DNA of 26,398 nucleotides from Campylobacteraceae bacterium (lineage in GTDB: Bacteria > Campylobacterota > Campylobacteria > Campylobacterales > Sulfurospirillaceae): the NCBI GenBank assembly GCA_019162915.1, contig JAFLKZ010000143.1, positions 8,353 through 34,750 of the forward strand, given 5' to 3'. The notes under the pieces were generated by a model. It ran no database searches, had not been told where the DNA came from, and worked only from the letters and a program-made list of their open reading frames with translations. The position numbers were made by a program, and so were the translations under genes. Shown one piece after another: positions 22,964 to 26,398 of this stretch (its first letter is position 1; each line of letters begins with the position of its first letter).

Positions 22964-25900
22964 TTATTTTGTCCACTTTCTTCTTAAATCCAATGTATGA
23001 GGATATTCGATACTTTTTGGTAATTCTTGGAATGCAAATATTTTCTCGTTCTTGTCATAATATGGAACCACCGCTCTTTGGATACCATTGTACATGATAA
23101 GATTTTGCTCTACGATAGAAGGCAATTGATGTTCTACCTCGCCTTGTGTATGATTGAAATCCCAAAATCGGTTAATGCGGCGCGATTCTGCTTCATAACT
23201 ATTGATAGGTAAGGTATCGTAACTTCGACCTCCTGGATGTGCCACAAAATAACTCATTCCGCCGATGGAGCGGTTATTCCAAATATCTACAATGTCAAAC
23301 GTCAGTGGTGTATCTACTCCGATGGTAGGATGCAGTGCAGACCATGGGTCCCATGCTTTATACTTCACACCTGAAACAAATTCACCCTCAATGCCTGTGG
23401 GATTTAAAGCAATCGCCACACCGTTACATGTAAGGGTATAGCGCTCAGGTGTGAAATTACTCACTTTGACTTGCACACGCTCTAGGGAAGAATCGACATA
23501 GCGTGCTGTTCCTTGAGAACTGCTCTCTTCTCCTAACACATTCCACGGCTCGATGGCGGCTCGAAGTTCTAGATGAATATTTTCAACCGTTGCCATCCCA
23601 TAAAGTGGAAAGCGAAACTCAAAAAATGGGTCAAACCAATCAAGTCTAAAACCATAACCTTCGTTATTCAAAAACTCTACGATGTCGCGTAAATCTTCCT
23701 TGACATAATGTTCTAGTAAAAATTTATCGTGAAGCTGTGTACCCCATCTTACCAACTTGTGTTTATACGGTTTTTTCCAAAAAAGTGATACAATCGTTCT
23801 CACTAAGAGCATTTGCATCAGTGCCATTTGAGAGTGTGGAGGCATATCAAAAGCTCGAAGCTCTAAAATTCCCAATCGTCCCGTACTAGAATCTGGTGAA
23901 TACAATTTATCGATGCAAAACTCTGAACGATGGGTATTGCCCGTGATGTCGGTGAGCATATGGCGAAAAAGTCTATCGGTCAACCAAAAAGGCACTTCTC
24001 CATCTTGAGGGATTTGGTCAAAAGCGATTTCAAGTTCGTATAGATTTTCAAGTCTTCCCTCATCTACGCGAGGTGCTTGGGAAGTTGGTCCTATAAATGC
24101 GCCTGAGAAAAGATAGGAGAGTCCAGGATGATGTTGCCAAAAGGTAATAAGACTACGAAGCAAATCGGGTCTACGAAGCAGTGGACTATCACTAGGTTTC
24201 AATGCTCCAATTGTCACATGGTTTCCCCCGCCCGTTCCTGTATGTTTGCCATCTAGCATAAACTTTTCAGTTCCCAGTCTTGAGCTTCTTGCATCTGCGT
24301 AAAGCGTTAAAAGATTATCGCTAAGCTCCTTCCATGAAGACGCAGGCTGAATGTTAACTTCGATAACACCAGGGTCTGGGGTTACCTTAATCCTATCGAT
24401 ACGTAAATCGTGAGCAGGCTCATAGCCTTCGATAAATATCTTCATACCTAGTTTACATGTAACTGCTTCGATGGAAGCGATAAGCTCTAAAAAAGCCTCA
24501 GTGTGGTTAAGTGGCGGTAAAAATACATAGAGTTTTCCCTCGCGAACTTCCGTACAAAGCGCTGTTTTGACAAAAAACTTTTCATCTTCTTTTGCTATCT
24601 CTTTTTGACCAATGGTCTCACAACGCTTTTTAGCATTTTCAAGATAATCACCTAATGGCAAAGAAAGGGTAAAAGGATCTGGCTCAAAATGAGGGGTCAA
24701 AGGCATATCTGGATTTTCAACCAAAGAATCCAAAGGCAATCTTAACCCCATCGGTGAATTACCAGCCGCCAAATAAAGATATCCTCTTCGAAGTTCCCAA
24801 GGTGAACTCATCCACTTTGCTTCTCCAAAATTAAGCGGTATCACATAACCTGAGGGTTTATTTAGACCACGTGAGAGAACTTTTGCGATCGTTTGTCGCT
24901 CAAGAGGGTCTTCAAGATTATACTTCATCGGATCAATATCGATAGGAAGTTCCGACTCTTTAATGATGTAATAAAGCGGATCTTCATACGCGGGCATAAG
25001 ATTTTTATGACCAACGCCAAGCGTTAAGGAAAGCGTTTCTAAAAATAATTTTGCATCTCCTAGCGTATAACTATACGCCTCATTCATATCAGCAAAAAGC
25101 TCGGGATTATTCCAAATATTTTTGCCATCTTTACGCCAAATGATAGAAGTTTGCCATCTTGGAAGTGGCTCTCCTGGGTACCATTTACCCTGCGCATAAT
25201 GAAGCATTCCGCCGTGTCCAAAAGAGTTTAAAAGTTTGCGTGAGAGCATATCGGCAAGTTCTCTTTTATGAGGTCCATCGGCTTTTGTATTCCACTGGTC
25301 TGATTCCATATCATCGATAGAAACAAAAGTAGGCTCACCTCCCATAGTAAGTCTAACATCATTGGCATCAAGTTCACGGTCCACTTCAAACCCTAATCCA
25401 TAAATAGCACTCCATTGGTCATCTCTATACGGTTTTGTCACGCGTGGAGATTCAAAGATACGCGTCACTGTATTGGCATAAAAAAACTCTCTCAGACAGG
25501 GCTCGCCCATACCTTCGATGGCATGCGCACTCTCAAATGAAGGTGTGCACGCCAAAGGAATATGTCCTTCCCCTGCAAAAAGTCCACTTGTTGAATCTAG
25601 TCCAATCCACCCAGCACCAGGGATATAAACCTCTGTCCACGCATGTAAATCTGTAAAATCCTCTTCGGGACCACTAGGGCCATCCAGCGATTTAACATCT
25701 GCTTTAAGCTGCACAAGGTAGCCGGAAACAAACCTTGAAGCCAGACCAACATGTCTTAAAACCTGCACAAAAAGCCATGCAAAATCTCTACAACTTCCCA
25801 ACTTTCTGCCCAATGTCACTTCACACGTTTGAACCCCTACTTCTAAGCGCACGGTGTAGTTTAGGTATTGGTTGATTTGAGTATTAAGATAAACTAAAAA

Positions 25901-26329
25901 ATCGATGATGGTCTTTTTTTCTAAATTTAAAGAAGCCACAAATGCTTTGAGTAACACATCGTCTTCCGTAATTTCTAAATAAGGCAATAATTCTTTTTGA
26001 AGCTCATTGGTGTAGGCAAAGGGAAATTCTTTAGCATAATCGTCTACAAAAAAATCAAAAGGATTGATGGTAATTAAATCTGCAATAATCTCGACATCGA
26101 TGGATAACTCTTTAACTTTTTCAGGAAAAACAATACGCGCAAGGTAATTTCCAAAAGGGTCTTGTTGCCAATTGATAAAATGGTTTTTAGGCTTAACCGT
26201 TAAGGAATAGGCTTCGATGGGAGTCCTGCTATGGGGAGCGGGGCGAAGTCTTATGATATGAGGAGAAAGAGAGATGTATTTGTCGTACGAATAATGTGTC
26301 TTGTGAGAGATAACAACCTTAAGCGACAT
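22964..26329 (-). CDS. Transglutaminase-DUF2126 (putative amidoligase) fusion protein
   Basis: 1121 residues. The N-terminal transglutaminase unit (about 1-250) has Cys180 (LGSCRDFAWLFVQVLR), His229 (DLHAWTEVY) and Asp245 (WIGLDSTSG). From about 325 the DUF2126 part begins (DVRLTMGGEPTFVSIDD) and continues with PDPGVIEVNIQP (651-662), TGTGGGNHVTIG (697-708) and GRLGILELRAFDMPPH. DUF2126 is annotated in Pfam as a putative amidoligase of the glutamine-synthetase-like ligase group. Bond making and bond breaking are thus joined in one chain. It is first gene of the minus-strand operon, with AAGGGG five bases before the ATG. No signal peptide is seen. The length is normal for COG1305-COG4196 fusions. 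Confidence 0.92.
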   Translation of the reverse strand: MSLKVVISHKTHYSYDKYISLSPHIIRLRPAPHSRTPIEAYSLTVKPKNHFINWQQDPFGNYLARIVFPEKVKELSIDVEIIADLITINPFDFFVDDYAKEFPFAYTNELQKELLPYLEITEDDVLLKAFVASLNLEKKTIIDFLVYLNTQINQYLNYTVRLEVGVQTCEVTLGRKLGSCRDFAWLFVQVLRHVGLASRFVSGYLVQLKADVKSLDGPSGPEEDFTDLHAWTEVYIPGAGWIGLDSTSGLFAGEGHIPLACTPSFESAHAIEGMGEPCLREFFYANTVTRIFESPRVTKPYRDDQWSAIYGLGFEVDRELDANDVRLTMGGEPTFVSIDDMESDQWNTKADGPHKRELADMLSRKLLNSFGHGGMLHYAQGKWYPGEPLPRWQTSIIWRKDGKNIWNNPELFADMNEAYSYTLGDAKLFLETLSLTLGVGHKNLMPAYEDPLYYIIKESELPIDIDPMKYNLEDPLERQTIAKVLSRGLNKPSGYVIPLNFGEAKWMSSPWELRRGYLYLAAGNSPMGLRLPLDSLVENPDMPLTPHFEPDPFTLSLPLGDYLENAKKRCETIGQKEIAKEDEKFFVKTALCTEVREGKLYVFLPPLNHTEAFLELIASIEAVTCKLGMKIFIEGYEPAHDLRIDRIKVTPDPGVIEVNIQPASSWKELSDNLLTLYADARSSRLGTEKFMLDGKHTGTGGGNHVTIGALKPSDSPLLRRPDLLRSLITFWQHHPGLSYLFSGAFIGPTSQAPRVDEGRLENLYELEIAFDQIPQDGEVPFWLTDRLFRHMLTDITGNTHRSEFCIDKLYSPDSSTGRLGILELRAFDMPPHSQMALMQMLLVRTIVSLFWKKPYKHKLVRWGTQLHDKFLLEHYVKEDLRDIVEFLNNEGYGFRLDWFDPFFEFRFPLYGMATVENIHLELRAAIEPWNVLGEESSSQGTARYVDSSLERVQVKVSNFTPERYTLTCNGVAIALNPTGIEGEFVSGVKYKAWDPWSALHPTIGVDTPLTFDIVDIWNNRSIGGMSYFVAHPGGRSYDTLPINSYEAESRRINRFWDFNHTQGEVEHQLPSIVEQNLIMYNGIQRAVVPYYDKNEKIFAFQELPKSIEYPHTLDLRRKWTK

Positions 26330-26338
26330 AATTTCCCC

Positions 26339-26393
26339 TTGTGATATTTATGTAACAATTATAGCATTATCTTGAATGCTATAATTGTTGACA
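26339..26393. promoter_or_regulatory. Promoter with a large inverted repeat upstream of the minus-strand operon
   Basis: AACAATTATAGCATT (26354-26368) is perfectly repeated in inverted form at 26375-26389, with a six-base spacer. On the minus strand, TTGTCA and GATAAT are 17 bases apart across this repeat, a good sigma-70 promoter, and another TATAAT lies in the left arm (26363-26358). TTGACA (26388-26393) on the plus strand could be the -35 of a divergent gene beyond the window. The repeat could be an operator; a terminator of an outside gene is less likely because no T-run follows. Confidence 0.55.
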
Positions 26394-26398
26394 AATGC

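Larger units (their letters stand above)
3309..24461. repeat. Dispersed palindrome TACATGTA (12 copies)
   Basis: Copies begin at 3309, 4508, 7497, 9160, 10208, 11526, 12663, 14374, 14472, 17150, 23425 and 24454. Seven are the longer TTACATGTAA. Three are intergenic (4508, 9160, 10208) and next to hairpins or gene ends. Nine are inside genes, mostly read as Leu-His-Val or Thr-Cys-Lys. Of 13 ACATGT hexamers I found by eye, 12 have the flanking T and A. This coordinate range only spans the set; it is not one element. Confidence 0.8.

Noticed and set aside
3309..24461. TACATGTA copies as terminators only
   Set aside because: Nine of the twelve copies are inside genes, so a terminator role cannot explain the family.

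Overview
The window reads as chromosomal DNA of a Campylobacterota (Epsilonproteobacteria) species, most like Sulfurospirillum. The evidence is AT-rich sequence, 'HQWRxPL'-type histidine kinases, a CetB/CetA-like energy-taxis pair, a lutABC lactate oxidation operon, a CstA carrier and short intergenic gaps with poor -35 boxes. The genus is an inference from protein style; no database was searched. I saw no tRNA, rRNA, CRISPR array, insertion sequence or phage gene.

Left part (1-14640), ordinary metabolism and signalling: the start of cstA (minus); a divergent response regulator (667-1338) whose 3' end overlaps a convergent sensor kinase with a periplasmic solute-binding domain, itself coupled to a TesA-like esterase; a DMT exporter; lutABC (minus), in which lutB is broken by an internal deletion; a LysE/RhtB exporter coupled to a 29-residue membrane protein; a hemolysin III-type membrane protein with a problematic start codon; a rubrerythrin-like protein; a membrane acyltransferase; a response regulator/PAS kinase pair; a PAS/chemoreceptor pair whose receptor ends in a zinc-binding CZB domain; and thiE.

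Right part (14872-26329), the main attraction: two convergent, tightly packed operons that meet at overlapping stop codons (19562-19565). The plus arm is circularly permuted ATP-grasp, alpha-E protein, transglutaminase-like cysteine hydrolase, AspA/AstE-type M14 zinc hydrolase, and a second M14 homologue that has lost its zinc ligands and catalytic Glu. The minus arm, read from 26329 downward, is a transglutaminase-DUF2126 (putative amidoligase) fusion, an ATP-grasp/alpha-E fusion, and another transglutaminase-like protein. Together they hold two ATP-grasp ligase-like domains, one DUF2126 amidoligase-like domain, two alpha-E domains, three intact Cys-His-Asp transglutaminase domains and one active plus one apparently dead M14 domain. 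This suggests a system that ATP-dependently builds, and hydrolytically removes or trims, a peptide or amide modification. The substrate is unknown.

A palindrome, TACATGTA, usually within TTTACATGTAAA, occurs 12 times across the window, both in intergenic hairpins and inside genes. Chance would give about one copy.
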